From the NCBI GenBank assembly GCA_945893145.1, contig CAMDDZ010000011.1, positions 1 to 64,000 on the forward strand: 64,000 nt of DNA. The letters are read 5' to 3'. Below, piece after piece: positions 15,083 to 24,027 of this stretch. The notes under the pieces were generated by a model. It was not told the origin of the DNA. It was given only the letters and a program-made list of their open reading frames with translations, and did not search any database. Source of the stretch: Rhodoplanes serenus. Its GTDB lineage: Bacteria > Pseudomonadota > Alphaproteobacteria > Rhizobiales > Xanthobacteraceae. The translations under genes and the position numbers were made by a program. Numbering within the stretch: position 1 is the stretch's first letter; each line of letters starts with the position of its first letter.

Positions 15083-15476
15083 CATTGGCTTGGCGCCGAA
15101 CCAATTGGCATTGCTAGTTTTTATACCCGCCAGTTCTGCGGGCCGTCAGGAATTCCCTAATCACGTCCGAAAAATTCCTTGATCTTTCGCAGAATTTCCC
15201 TGTTCGGATGTATAAGGAATTTGGCTGGAACGCCCCTAAATCGTTTGGCTCGTGAGCCCTTTGATCCGAGTAGTTGTGCTGAATTCCGATCGTTGGCGAT
15301 CCGCCCGTCGTTGTTGCCGGCCGCGAGTGTGGTCATTGCGATTCACAGGAACTTGGATGGGCCCTGTCAAGACTATCACATGTTCGACTCATGCGCGCTG
15401 GCCGATCCGTCGGGATGCCTCACGACGCCGACGCCCGCTATTTTAAGCCGGGCATCGGGGGCTAAACAGTTGCCGT
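15083..15476. other. Intergenic region between convergent transcription units
   Basis: This is 394 bases with no convincing coding sequence, lying after the acyl-CoA operon and before the 3' end of the minus-strand amidohydrolase. Its first third is AT-richer and contains the repeated AATTCCCT-type motif described separately. No rho-independent terminator with a U-tract was identified on either strand. Confidence 0.5.
15149..15223. repeat. Iteron-like cluster of AATTCCCT motifs
   Basis: AATTCCCT (15151), AATTCCTT (15173) and AATTTCCCTG (15193) occur about 20-22 nt apart, followed by an inverted copy, AAGGAATTT (about 15214). From memory, a similar GGAATTTCCCTG-type cluster is widespread in rhizobial intergenic DNA. 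Its function is not known to me. The even spacing of about two helical turns suggests a protein-binding array or a mobile-element scar. Confidence 0.45.
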
Positions 15477-16388
15477 TCAATCGATGTGATAGAATCGCTT
15501 TGCATTGCCGAAGAAGAACGCTTCGAGCTCCGCGCGTGGGCGGTCTTTGAGGATATCGAACACGCCGCGCAGGATCGTGGCATAGGGCGCAAATAAGCCA
15601 GCGACCGGGTAGTTGCTGCCGAACATGCAGCGCTCAATCCCGAAAATCGAGATGGCGTCGAGCACCACGCCCCGATTGCCTTCCACGGTCCAGGGTTGGT
15701 CTGGCAGTCCGAGCTCAGACACCTTGACGTGAACGTTGGGCGAGCGCGCCAGCGCCGTCATGCTTTTGCGCCACGCGGCAAGGCCCTCGGCGCTGCGGTC
15801 CCACGGATAGCCGGTGTGGTTGAGCGCGATCGGTGTACCGGGAAAGGAGCGGGCTAGGTCGGCCGCCTCGTCGAGATGCCAGTACGGCACGCGGAGATCG
15901 TAAGAGAGGCTATGCTTTCGCAGCAGCGCATAACCGGCGCGCCATTTTGGGTCGTCCATCGAGCCGGGCTTGCCACGAAGGTCTTCGCCCGGGCGCTCGG
16001 AGGTGACGGGTTTCGAGCGGATGCCCCGGAACAACGGGAAGGCGCTGTGCCGGGCGAGCTTCTCGTCGCAATCCGGATCGGTGAACCAGACATGGCCGAC
16101 GACCGCGTTGGGAATTCCGTAACGCGCGTTCATGTCGTGCAGCCAGGCGGTCTCCTTGACCTGCTCGTTGCGATCATGCTCCGCCTCGACATGGACGGTT
16201 TTCACCACGCGGAAGCCTTGCGCGTCGCGCCGGTAGTCTTCGGGCAGGTAGGTGCGCCGGATGCCGAGATACTCGCCGAGAATTTCGCTGCGTTTCGGCT
16301 TGTCGGTCAGCCACGGATAATAGTTGCGCTGCAAATCCCACAGATGATGGTGGGCGTCGATGATGTCGAGATCGTCCAGGGTGGTCAT
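15477..16388 (-). CDS. Amidohydrolase-2 family TIM-barrel metal-dependent hydrolase
   Basis: The product is 303 residues from ATG 16388, one base after the upstream permease's stop. The N-terminal metal motif is IIDAHHHLWD, a mid-barrel His lies in ALNHTGYPWD, and the C-terminal motif is MFGSNYPVAG. The family includes lactonases such as L-fuconolactonase and 2-pyrone-4,6-dicarboxylate hydrolase. The likely role is opening a cyclic ester or decarboxylating a ring-derived acid. It is the last gene of a minus-strand unit with an ABC importer, whose substrate it presumably processes. No closer assignment is possible. Confidence 0.82.
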   Translation of the reverse strand: MTTLDDLDIIDAHHHLWDLQRNYYPWLTDKPKRSEILGEYLGIRRTYLPEDYRRDAQGFRVVKTVHVEAEHDRNEQVKETAWLHDMNARYGIPNAVVGHVWFTDPDCDEKLARHSAFPLFRGIRSKPVTSERPGEDLRGKPGSMDDPKWRAGYALLRKHSLSYDLRVPYWHLDEAADLARSFPGTPIALNHTGYPWDRSAEGLAAWRKSMTALARSPNVHVKVSELGLPDQPWTVEGNRGVVLDAISIFGIERCMFGSNYPVAGLFAPYATILRGVFDILKDRPRAELEAFFFGNAKRFYHID

Positions 16389-16389
16389 T

Positions 16390-18060
16390 CTAGGAGTTCG
16401 ACAAGGCACGTGAACCGAACAGGCGGCGCACGAACAGCATGATCGACGCGCCGACCAAGAGCTGCAAGATCGACAATCCGGCCAGTACCGAGAAGATGCC
16501 GGTGCTCCAGGTCTCGAATGACAGCACCGAGAAGGTCCGGGTGTTCGCTGAATAGAGCAGCACCACCATCGAGAGCTCGGTCATGAAGATGCTGAACAGC
16601 AGGATCCAGCTTGCCACGATGCTGGGCCGGATCAGCGGCAGGGTGATGTGGATGAGTGTCCGCAGCCAGCCGTAGCCGGCGACGCGCGCGCTTTCCTCGA
16701 GCTCCGGATGAACTTGCATCAGGCTCGCGCCAATCGGCCGGATGGCATAGGCGGTGAAGCGGCCGACGAAGGCCAGGATGATGACCCATGCGGTGCCGTA
16801 AACGTCGATCGGTGCATGGAGCCAGAGGAACATCACGCCGACCCCGAACGCGATGCCCGGTACGGATACAGGCACGAGCGCCAACGTCTCCAGGAGCCGC
16901 CGGCCGCGCAGTTTGGTGCGGTTCGCGAGCCAGGCGATCTCGAGGCCCAACACCAGCGTGATCGAGGCCGATACGACAGAAATCCAGATACTGTTCTTCA
17001 GCGTGTCCCAGACATCCGCCGAGCCTGCAATCTCGGCGACGTTACCGAGCGTGAAGCGGCCCGACCATGTGTAGGTCGAGAGACAAGCCGCAATCAGGAT
17101 CGCAAGCGGCGCTGCGACGGTGAGCAGCAGATAGAAGCCGACCAGCGCAAGGCAGGGGCCGCGCGTCCGGCCAAGCGCGATGGCGTGCGGCCGGAAGCCT
17201 TTACCGGTCACAGTGACAAATGAACGCCCGCCGAGCAGCCAGCGCTGCAGCCCATTGGCGATCAGCGACAGCGCGATCAGATAAATGGCGAGGATTGCCA
17301 TTGCGGCGTAGTCAGGCGGCACCGCCTGCGCCGCGATCCAGATGCGTGAGGTGAGGAGCAGGATCTGCTTGGCCCAGCCGAGCACGACCGGAGTGCCGAA
17401 CAGGCCGATTGCAATCGTGAACGCCAGAACCGCACCGGACAGGATCGCGGGCGCGATCAGCGGCAGTGTGATGCGTGTCGCGGTCCGCACCCCATCAAGG
17501 CCGCTGACGCGAGCGGCTTCTTCCAAGCTTGGGTCCATGCTGCGCAGCGCGCCGGCGACCATCATCATGACGTAGGGTGCAAGATAAATGCCGATCACCC
17601 AGGCCATGCCGCCCGGCGTATAGATATCGAGCACCTCCGGAAGGCCGAGGTTGCGCAGCCCCACATTAAACGCGCCTATGCGAGGCGCGGCGAGCAGTGT
17701 CCATGCCACGGCCCCGACGAACGGCGGGATGAAGATCGGTAAAGTCGCAAGCTGTTCGAGCAGCGTTGCCTTCGGCAGGTCGGTGCGGCCGAACAGCCAG
17801 CCCAGCGCCGTACCGAGCACTGTCGCGACCAGCGTCGCGAGCAGCGAGATGCCGACCGTGTTGCCGAGCGCCTGCCAGTAGATGCTGTCGGTCAGCACGC
17901 GGGCGAGGGGCTTGAGCGACACCGTCCGCTGCCCATCCTCGAAGCTGGTGAAGCCGTAAATGATGAGCACCGCGAGCGGCAGCAGCATCGTCACGGTGAC
18001 GATCAGGACCGCGGGCAGATGCGGCAGATGCCGGGCGAGGGCGCTGGATGAGTTACGCAT
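16390..18060 (-). CDS. ABC transporter permease, fused double-domain (Fe3+/AfuB-like)
   Basis: The product is 556 residues with two tandem permease domains, about 12 predicted membrane spans in all. Each has the EAA-loop signature: DPSLEEAARVSGLDGVRT in the first half and HPELEESARVAGYGW in the second. This architecture is typical of FbpB/AfuB/ThiP-type importers. It overlaps the start region of the ATPase gene by 8 nt and precedes the amidohydrolase with a one-base gap. It forms the inner-membrane channel of the importer whose other subunits are encoded at 18053-20192. Iron need not be the ligand; this class also moves phosphonates and organic anions. Confidence 0.9.
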   Translation of the reverse strand: MRNSSSALARHLPHLPAVLIVTVTMLLPLAVLIIYGFTSFEDGQRTVSLKPLARVLTDSIYWQALGNTVGISLLATLVATVLGTALGWLFGRTDLPKATLLEQLATLPIFIPPFVGAVAWTLLAAPRIGAFNVGLRNLGLPEVLDIYTPGGMAWVIGIYLAPYVMMMVAGALRSMDPSLEEAARVSGLDGVRTATRITLPLIAPAILSGAVLAFTIAIGLFGTPVVLGWAKQILLLTSRIWIAAQAVPPDYAAMAILAIYLIALSLIANGLQRWLLGGRSFVTVTGKGFRPHAIALGRTRGPCLALVGFYLLLTVAAPLAILIAACLSTYTWSGRFTLGNVAEIAGSADVWDTLKNSIWISVVSASITLVLGLEIAWLANRTKLRGRRLLETLALVPVSVPGIAFGVGVMFLWLHAPIDVYGTAWVIILAFVGRFTAYAIRPIGASLMQVHPELEESARVAGYGWLRTLIHITLPLIRPSIVASWILLFSIFMTELSMVVLLYSANTRTFSVLSFETWSTGIFSVLAGLSILQLLVGASIMLFVRRLFGSRALSNS

Positions 18061-19132
18061 CAGCCTGGCCGGGCAGCAGATGAATGCGCTGCGGATCGGC
18101 CACGAGCGCGACTTCGTCGCCGGCCTTGGCGGCGTGGTAGCCGAGCGTGATCACCGCCTGGGGGCCGAGCGCGGTCTCGACAACGAGCTCTTGGCGGTCG
18201 CCGATGAACGTCCGCTCCCGCACGCGGCCGCGAATGCCCTGGCCGCCCGCGGGCTCGACGATCCGCCATGCCTCCGGCCGGATGGCGCAGACCACCGGTC
18301 CCGGCGTGGCGCCGTTGGGCGCGTCGATGACGGCGAGTTCGCCCTGGTTGGTCCGCAGCGCGAGGCGGCCGTCGCCCTCTGGTGCGGCGACCGCATCGAC
18401 AAAGTTGGTCTTGCCGAAGAATTCCGCGACGTAGCGGCTTGCCGGCCGGTGATAGACCTCCTGCGGTTCGCCTTGCTGGAGGATGCGGCCCTCGTGAAAC
18501 AGGAAGACTTCGTCGCCGAGCGACATCGCCTCGTCCTGATCATGAGTGACGAAAATCATCGTGGTGCCGAGTTCGCGCTGCAGCGCTTTCAACTCCTTAC
18601 GCATAGCAATGCGCAGCTTGGCATCGAGATTGCTCAGCGGCTCGTCCAGCAGGATGACACGCGTCGGCCGCACGATGCTGCGCGCGAGCGCGACGCGCTG
18701 CTGCTGGCCTCCCGACAATTGGGTGGCCATTCGGCTGCCGAAATCGGCTAGCCCGACGAGGGCGAGCGCGCGATCGACTGCCGCAGCCTGTTCGCGTGCG
18801 TCCGCGCCGCGGGCGCGCAACGGCAGGCCCACGTTCTCTCGCACCGTCATGTGCGGCCAGATGGCGTAGGATTGGAACACCATCGCGATCTCGCGCCGCT
18901 CCGGCGGCAGCGACAGGCCTCCCTCGCTCCGAAATACGTCAAGACCCGCGATGGTGATACGGCCGATGTCCGGCGTTTCGAGGCCGGCGATGCAGCGTAA
19001 CGTCGTTGTCTTGCCGCAACCGCTCGCCCCGAGCAGCACCGAGATCGCGCCGGAGCGAAACGTCGCCGACAGGGCGTCGATAACGGTCGTATTGCCGAAG
19101 CGCTTGGTGACTTGTTGGAGGGCGACCGTCAT
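18053..19132 (-). CDS. ABC transporter ATPase (PotA/FbpC-like)
   Basis: The product is 359 residues. Walker A GASGCGKTT (about residues 36-44), Q-loop MVFQSYAIWPH, signature LSGGQQQR, Walker B VILLDEP and the switch His in FVTHDQDEA are all intact. The C-terminal 110 residues form a TOBE/MOP-type regulatory domain (VCAIRPEAWRI), as in spermidine- and Fe3+-class importers. It energises the fused permease at 16390. It lies 13 nt downstream of the binding-protein gene in the same operon. Confidence 0.93.
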   Translation of the reverse strand: MTVALQQVTKRFGNTTVIDALSATFRSGAISVLLGASGCGKTTTLRCIAGLETPDIGRITIAGLDVFRSEGGLSLPPERREIAMVFQSYAIWPHMTVRENVGLPLRARGADAREQAAAVDRALALVGLADFGSRMATQLSGGQQQRVALARSIVRPTRVILLDEPLSNLDAKLRIAMRKELKALQRELGTTMIFVTHDQDEAMSLGDEVFLFHEGRILQQGEPQEVYHRPASRYVAEFFGKTNFVDAVAAPEGDGRLALRTNQGELAVIDAPNGATPGPVVCAIRPEAWRIVEPAGGQGIRGRVRERTFIGDRQELVVETALGPQAVITLGYHAAKAGDEVALVADPQRIHLLPGQADA

Positions 19133-19145
19133 CGTGCCACGCAGG

Positions 19146-20192
19146 CTACCTGATGCCGGTGGCCTCCTGCCAGAAGGCGATCAGCGGCTTCTGGTCTTCC
19201 AGCGCCTTGCGGAAGTCGGTGGGCAGGATCTTGATCGTGCTCAGCGGCGGCATTCCTTGTGGCGCTGGCGCATCCTTGCGCAAGGCGTATTCGGCGCGGC
19301 TGGTCACGACCTTCTGGCCTTCGGAGAGGATGAAGTCGGCCCACAGCCTGGCGGTGTTCGGATGCGGCGCACCTTTGAGTACGGCGACCCCGAAGTTCGT
19401 CCCGATGGCGCCCGACTTGGGTACGTTGAAAACGATCGGCGCGCCCTTGGCGACGGTCGCGCCGTATTGGTTGGTCAGGATGTAGAACATGATGGGCTTT
19501 TCGCCCGACAAGAGCTTGGTCACGCCGGCGGGCGTACTCGACGACAGCTCGGCGTCCATAGCCTTCAGGCCGGCATAGATTTTCCGCGCGCCTTCGGCGC
19601 CAAACTGCTGGTGCAGCGTGGCAAGCACCGTGAAGGCGAGCGATGAGGTGCGCGGATCGTAGAACGAAATCTTGCCCTGCCATTGTGCGGGCGGATTGGC
19701 GAAGTCGGTCCAGTCCTGCGGGATCGGCTGGCCCTTCATCAGATCGGTATTCACCGTGAACGCGGCGAGCAGCGCCTTGTAGCGGATATAGTCGCTGTTG
19801 GCTGGCCGCGTGTTGGCTGGAAAATGCGCAAGCTCAGGCGAGGCATAGCCTTCGAGCAGGCCTTCGTCGTTCATCTTCATGAAAACGTCGTCGGTCGACA
19901 CGAAAACGTCGGCGATCGGCCGGGCTGCACCGCGCTCGGCGACATGACGATTATACGTCTGCCAGCAGGAGGCGACGTAGGTGGTGACCTTGATTTTTGG
20001 ATAGAGCTCGCTGAAGCGCTTGACCTGGACCGGTGACTCGCCGATGTCGCAATTGTAGAGAACCAGCTGGCCCTCCTGCTCGGCGGCCGCGACCAGCGCC
20101 GGATCGATCGCCCAGGCCGTACGGTCGGCAAGTCCGAAGCACAGGCCGATCAGCGCCCAGCTTGCGAAGCTTCGGTACGACTTGCCCATCAT
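19146..20192 (-). CDS. ABC transporter periplasmic binding protein (Fe3+/family 1 type)
   Basis: The product is 348 residues with a signal peptide ending near RTAWA and a strong AGGAGGG ribosome site. The fold is class II periplasmic binding protein: EGQLVLYNCDIGESPVQ near the N-terminus, and conserved FYDPRTSSLAFT and NTARLWADFILSEGQ segments typical of AfuA/FbpA-type receptors. It is first in its operon, with ATPase, permease and amidohydrolase behind it. It supplies the importer with ligand. Whether that ligand is a metal chelate or an organic acid cannot be told, but the amidohydrolase favours an organic compound. Confidence 0.88.
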   Translation of the reverse strand: MMGKSYRSFASWALIGLCFGLADRTAWAIDPALVAAAEQEGQLVLYNCDIGESPVQVKRFSELYPKIKVTTYVASCWQTYNRHVAERGAARPIADVFVSTDDVFMKMNDEGLLEGYASPELAHFPANTRPANSDYIRYKALLAAFTVNTDLMKGQPIPQDWTDFANPPAQWQGKISFYDPRTSSLAFTVLATLHQQFGAEGARKIYAGLKAMDAELSSSTPAGVTKLLSGEKPIMFYILTNQYGATVAKGAPIVFNVPKSGAIGTNFGVAVLKGAPHPNTARLWADFILSEGQKVVTSRAEYALRKDAPAPQGMPPLSTIKILPTDFRKALEDQKPLIAFWQEATGIR

Positions 20193-20266
20193 GTTAGTTC
20201 CCTCCTGCCTCAGCGGTCGCCGATCCTATGAACTGACTCTTCAATAGGCCAGAGGGACCTCGTGAA

Positions 20267-21454
20267 CTAGCTGGCCCACAATTTGCGACTGGCGATCTGC
20301 GCGCCTTCCACCAGAGCCTTGAGCTTCGCCCAAGCGACGTCGGGATGGACTTCGTCGCCCGCTCCTGAGGTGCCGAAACCGCAGTCGGTTCCGGCCATCA
20401 CCCGCTCGCGCCCGACCACGTCGGCAAAACGGATGATCCGTTGCGCTACCAGTTCAGGGTGCTCGACCAGATGCACGCAGTGCGACACTACGCCCGGGAT
20501 GAGAAACCTGTCGTTCGGCAGTTTCACCTCTTCCCAGACCTGCCATTCATGCTCGTGGCGCGGATTGGCCGCCTCGATCACGAAAGCCGCGGCGCGGACC
20601 TGGAGCATGAGATCGACGAAGTGCTTCAGCTCGAAGTCGTGCACGCGCGGCGCGATGTTGGTGCTGTAGCAGGTGTGGAACCTGATCTTGTCCTCGGGGA
20701 TGCCCCGCAAGGCATAGTTCAGCGCCTCGACCCGGACTGCGATGAACTTGCGGCAGTCTTCCACCGTCGCCTCCACGGCCCGGTTGTAATGCGTCGCCAT
20801 GCGGGGATCGTCGATCTGCAGCACGAAGCCGGCATCGACGATTGCGAGATATTCGACACGCATCGCATCCGACAGCGCCGCGAGGTACTCCTCGTTGGTC
20901 TTGTAGTACTGGTTCTCGTAATAGAGCTCGAGGTTCGAGGGCGAAATCGCGGTGACGAAGACGTCTTCGTGGCGCCGGTCCTTGAGCGCCGATTTAAGAT
21001 TGTCGAGATCGACCCGTAGCTCGTCTTGGCCGACGTATTTGATCGGCTCCGCGCAGACCAGCGCTTTGGGCCGCGCGGTGCGTTTCGCGACCAAGCCTCC
21101 CGAGCGAGCCGCGTGCATCACCTTCAGGTCCTCGTAGGCGCCGGCGAACTCGATCGAGTCTCGCGTCGCTGTACGGAAGCGGACCGGGCTGTCGATCTCC
21201 TTGAGTCCGCTGAGCCGCGCCCGCGCGTAGGCCATCCAGTTGAACTTGCTGTGCTCGCCATCACCGACGACGTCGATGCCCGTATCCACCTGTTGGCGGA
21301 CGACCTCCGCGATGGCGCGTTTTACGCGCGCCGCAAATGCGGCCTTGTCGTACGGCTCGTCTAGCTCCTTGGCGTTGAGCATGGCGACAAGATCGCCCGG
21401 CCGCGGCAGGCTGCCGGTGTGGGTAGTCAGGATACGGCTGATGCTGCGCTGCAT
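20267..21454 (-). CDS. MetE C-terminal-domain-like (cobalamin-independent methionine synthase family) protein A
   Basis: The product is 395 residues and corresponds to the C-terminal zinc domain only of cobalamin-independent methionine synthase. It begins LTTHTGSLPRP and shows all zinc ligands of the family: His and Cys in RFHTCYSTN, a Glu in VIEAANPRHEHE and Cys in AGTDCGFG. The folate-binding N-terminal half is missing, so it is unlikely to be a methionine synthase alone. Relatives include epoxyalkane:coenzyme M transferase and other thiol transferases. It is transcribed away from a Bug receptor gene 130 nt distant. A second, different homologue lies at 25338. Confidence 0.85.
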   Translation of the reverse strand: MQRSISRILTTHTGSLPRPGDLVAMLNAKELDEPYDKAAFAARVKRAIAEVVRQQVDTGIDVVGDGEHSKFNWMAYARARLSGLKEIDSPVRFRTATRDSIEFAGAYEDLKVMHAARSGGLVAKRTARPKALVCAEPIKYVGQDELRVDLDNLKSALKDRRHEDVFVTAISPSNLELYYENQYYKTNEEYLAALSDAMRVEYLAIVDAGFVLQIDDPRMATHYNRAVEATVEDCRKFIAVRVEALNYALRGIPEDKIRFHTCYSTNIAPRVHDFELKHFVDLMLQVRAAAFVIEAANPRHEHEWQVWEEVKLPNDRFLIPGVVSHCVHLVEHPELVAQRIIRFADVVGRERVMAGTDCGFGTSGAGDEVHPDVAWAKLKALVEGAQIASRKLWAS

Positions 21455-21583
21455 TCAAACTCTCGATCTGCGTCCGGGGAGACTTTTCAGAATAGGACCA
21501 TAGCAATTTCTCAAGATTGCCTGGAGGCTGCAGCGTAAGCTATCGGCGGTGGACCGGGATAGGACGAACAGGGAGTTTGCGTT

Positions 21584-22570
21584 GTGCGACGCCGTGACGT
21601 GCTGACACTTGGCGGGTTGGCGGCTATCGCCACCCTGCGGCCGGCCAAAGCCGTCGCGCAGGGCGATGTGGCGAACTGGCCGATCGGTAATGTCACGCTG
21701 GTCTCGCCATTCACGCCGGGCGGCATGAGCGACGTGCTCGGCCGCGCGCTCGGCGAAAAGCTCTCGGCGGTATTCGGCCGTAATTTCATCGTCGAGAATC
21801 GCGCCGGTGCAGGCGGCACACTCGGCGCGACATCGGTCGCACGCGCGGCGCCTGACGGGCACACGCTGCTGATCGCGCACATCGGGATTCTCGCGGTCAA
21901 TCCAAGCCTGTACGCGAATCTTCAGTATCAGCCGCTGACCAGTTTCACGTTCGTCGCTCCGCTCGCGCTCGTGCCGAACGTCCTGGTAGTCAACCCCGGG
22001 GTTCCGGCGCACAACATCGCCGAGCTGGTAGCGTACGCGAAGGCCAATCCGGGCCAGCTGAACTTCTCCTCGGCCGGGATAGGCGGCGCAGCGCATATCG
22101 CAATGGCCGCGTTCAATGTCGCGACCGGTACCAGAATGGTCCACGTGCCCTACCGCGGGACGCCACCTTCGATCACCGACGTGATTTCCGGCCAGGTGCA
22201 GGCAACGTTCACCAGCGGCGTGTCGCTCTTGCCGCATGTGCGCAGCGGCGCCTTGCGCGCGCTTGGCTTTGGCACCCCGAAGCGCATTGCCGCGGCGCCG
22301 GACATCCCGGCAATCGCCGAAACAGTGCCGGGCTTCGAGGCATCGTCGTGGTACGGCATTGTTGCGCCCGCAGGCACCCCCGACGCAATCGTGAAGCGGC
22401 TCTATCCCGAAGTACGCAAGGCGATGGCCTCGCCGGAGATTGCGCGGCGGCTGAACAACGAAGGCGCCGAGCATTGGGATGTTTCGCCCGAGGAATTCCG
22501 CAACTATGTGGCGGTTGAGATCCAGCGTTGGAAGGGAGTGATCGAAGCCGCGAACATCCGAGTCGAGTAG
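21584..22570 (+). CDS. Bug/TctC-family receptor with Tat-like signal
   Basis: The product is 328 residues from a GTG start at 21584, with AGGGAG nine nt upstream. The signal begins with consecutive arginines (RRRDVLTLGG), resembling a twin-arginine peptide, unlike the Sec-type signals of the other Bug proteins here. Family motifs: NVTLVSPFTPGGMSD, VENRAGAGGTLG, APDGHT and VPYRGTPPS. It probably captures a carboxylate or aromatic acid for the adjacent enzymes (isocitrate-lyase homologue, AhpD-like protein, flavin reductase, GST). No membrane partner is encoded nearby. Confidence 0.88.
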   Translation: MRRRDVLTLGGLAAIATLRPAKAVAQGDVANWPIGNVTLVSPFTPGGMSDVLGRALGEKLSAVFGRNFIVENRAGAGGTLGATSVARAAPDGHTLLIAHIGILAVNPSLYANLQYQPLTSFTFVAPLALVPNVLVVNPGVPAHNIAELVAYAKANPGQLNFSSAGIGGAAHIAMAAFNVATGTRMVHVPYRGTPPSITDVISGQVQATFTSGVSLLPHVRSGALRALGFGTPKRIAAAPDIPAIAETVPGFEASSWYGIVAPAGTPDAIVKRLYPEVRKAMASPEIARRLNNEGAEHWDVSPEEFRNYVAVEIQRWKGVIEAANIRVE

Positions 22571-22656
22571 CTTGGGTAGCGGGTGCGGCGAATTCCCAGT
22601 TTCGATGAATACGCAATGCCTTGTCAGGGCGGAGCCTCTAGGCCTACGCTTTCAGC

Positions 22657-23502
22657 GTGATGCGGGACCGGCAGCAGCAATTTGCGGAAGCCCTGCGGCG
22701 TGCCCACCGCACGCCGCCGTTGCTCCTTCTGCCGAATGCCTGGGACCCCATGAGTGCGCGCCAATTTGAGGCCGCGGGCTTTGGCGCCATTGCAACCACG
22801 AGCGGCGGGGTGGCCTGGGCCTTGGGCTTCGCCGACGGCGAGAAAGCGCCCTGGCCGGAGGTGGTGGCTGCGACCGCGCGCATCGTGCGCTCGGTTCGGG
22901 TGCCGGTCACCGCCGACATTGAGGCCGGCTACGGCGAGACGCCCGGCGCTGTGGGAGCGCGTATCGCCGAAATCCTGCAAACCGGCGTCGCCGGCTTCAA
23001 CCTCGAGGACGGCACGCCGCGTGCCGATATGCCGGTGCGGCCGATCGAGGATGCAGTGGCGCGGATACGCGCGGCGCGTGAGGCATGCGTTGTGGTCGGC
23101 GTGCCGGCTGTCATCAACGCCCGCGTCGATCTCTATCTGAAGAACGTGGGTGATCCGGTGAGCCGCTTCGACGAAACGGTGCGGCGGGCCAAGGCTTATC
23201 TCGCAGCGGGTGCGGATTGCATCTATCCGTTCGCGCTGGGCGACATGGATATCATCGCGCGGCTGGTGACGGCGCTCGATCGTGCTCCGGTCAATATCGT
23301 GGCGCGGGCCGGCACACCGCCGGTCGCCGAGCTTGAGCGCATCGGCGTCGCCCGCGTCAGCATCGCGGCGGGCGCCACTCTTGCGGTGATGTCGCTGATC
23401 AAACAGATCGGGGAGGGGCTTCACACCAGCGGCCGCTTCGATGTGTTGGAACATTCGATGAATCGCCCCGAGGCGCAGAAGCTGTTCGAGCCCCGAGATT
23501 GA
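22657..23502 (+). CDS. Isocitrate lyase/PEP mutase superfamily protein
   Basis: The product is about 281 residues; starts are GTG 22657 or ATG 22660. Superfamily features: LLLLPNAWDPMSAR at the N-terminus, the Mg2+-binding TADIEAGYG, NLEDGTPRADMPV and VINARVDLYL. Members cleave or form C-C or P-C bonds on 2- or 3-carboxy acids (2-methylisocitrate lyase, oxaloacetate decarboxylase, phosphonopyruvate hydrolase). The long KKCGH loop of true isocitrate lyases is not present, so a smaller-acid lyase or hydrolase is more likely. It follows the Bug receptor by 86 nt and is probably part of the same transcript. Confidence 0.83.
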   Translation: MMRDRQQQFAEALRRAHRTPPLLLLPNAWDPMSARQFEAAGFGAIATTSGGVAWALGFADGEKAPWPEVVAATARIVRSVRVPVTADIEAGYGETPGAVGARIAEILQTGVAGFNLEDGTPRADMPVRPIEDAVARIRAAREACVVVGVPAVINARVDLYLKNVGDPVSRFDETVRRAKAYLAAGADCIYPFALGDMDIIARLVTALDRAPVNIVARAGTPPVAELERIGVARVSIAAGATLAVMSLIKQIGEGLHTSGRFDVLEHSMNRPEAQKLFEPRD

Positions 23503-23523
23503 AAACCTGAAATGGAGGCCGGC

Positions 23524-23994
23524 ATGAAAGCGCGTCTGGATTTCCGCAAAGCGTCACCCCAGGGCGAGAATGCCATGAAGGCCCTGCACATGTTCGTGCG
23601 CGATTGCGGTCTCGACCATTCGCTGCTTGAGCTCGTCAAATTGCGCGCCTCGCAGATCAACGGCTGTGCCCACTGCATCGACATGCACACCAAGGAGCTG
23701 CGCGCCGATGCCGAGAGCGAGCAGCGCCTGTATCTGCTCAGCGCTTGGCGCGAGTCGCCGTTCTACAGCGACCGCGAGCGCGCGGCGCTGGCCTGGGCCG
23801 AGGCGGTGACGCTGGTTGCCGAAAGCCTGGTGCCCGATGACGTCTATGATGAGGCGCGCAAGCAGTTCAGCGAGGCGGAGCTGGTCAACCTGACGCTTGC
23901 ACTCGTCGCCATTAACGGCGCCAACCGGCTCAATATCGCGTTTCGCACCGTGCCCGGCAGCCATCAGGCCGGGCGGCGTCAGGCCGCCGAATAG
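23524..23994 (+). CDS. Carboxymuconolactone decarboxylase/AhpD-like protein
   Basis: The product is 156 residues from ATG 23524, preferred over the ATG at 23512 because GGAGG then sits 5-6 nt upstream. The AhpD-type motif is ELVKLRASQINGCAHCIDMH, with the redox CxxC and trailing His. Such proteins are either peroxidase-type reductases or, in the gamma-CMD subgroup, lactone decarboxylases; the CxxC favours the peroxidase-like group. It sits between the isocitrate-lyase homologue and the flavin reductase, on the same strand with short gaps. Confidence 0.85.
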   Translation: MKARLDFRKASPQGENAMKALHMFVRDCGLDHSLLELVKLRASQINGCAHCIDMHTKELRADAESEQRLYLLSAWRESPFYSDRERAALAWAEAVTLVAESLVPDDVYDEARKQFSEAELVNLTLALVAINGANRLNIAFRTVPGSHQAGRRQAAE

Positions 23995-24027
23995 GATGCC
24001 GCCATCTGAACCCTTGGAAAGCGTCTG

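Noticed and set aside
16390-20192. Naming the ABC unit an iron importer
   Set aside because: The class resemblance is real, but no Fur-like box or siderophore genes were seen and the amidohydrolase argues for an organic ligand.
21455-21583. Possible SAM or cobalamin riboswitch before the MetE-like gene
   Set aside because: The 129-nt divergent gap has no recognisable conserved riboswitch core; it is too short for a cobalamin riboswitch plus two promoters.
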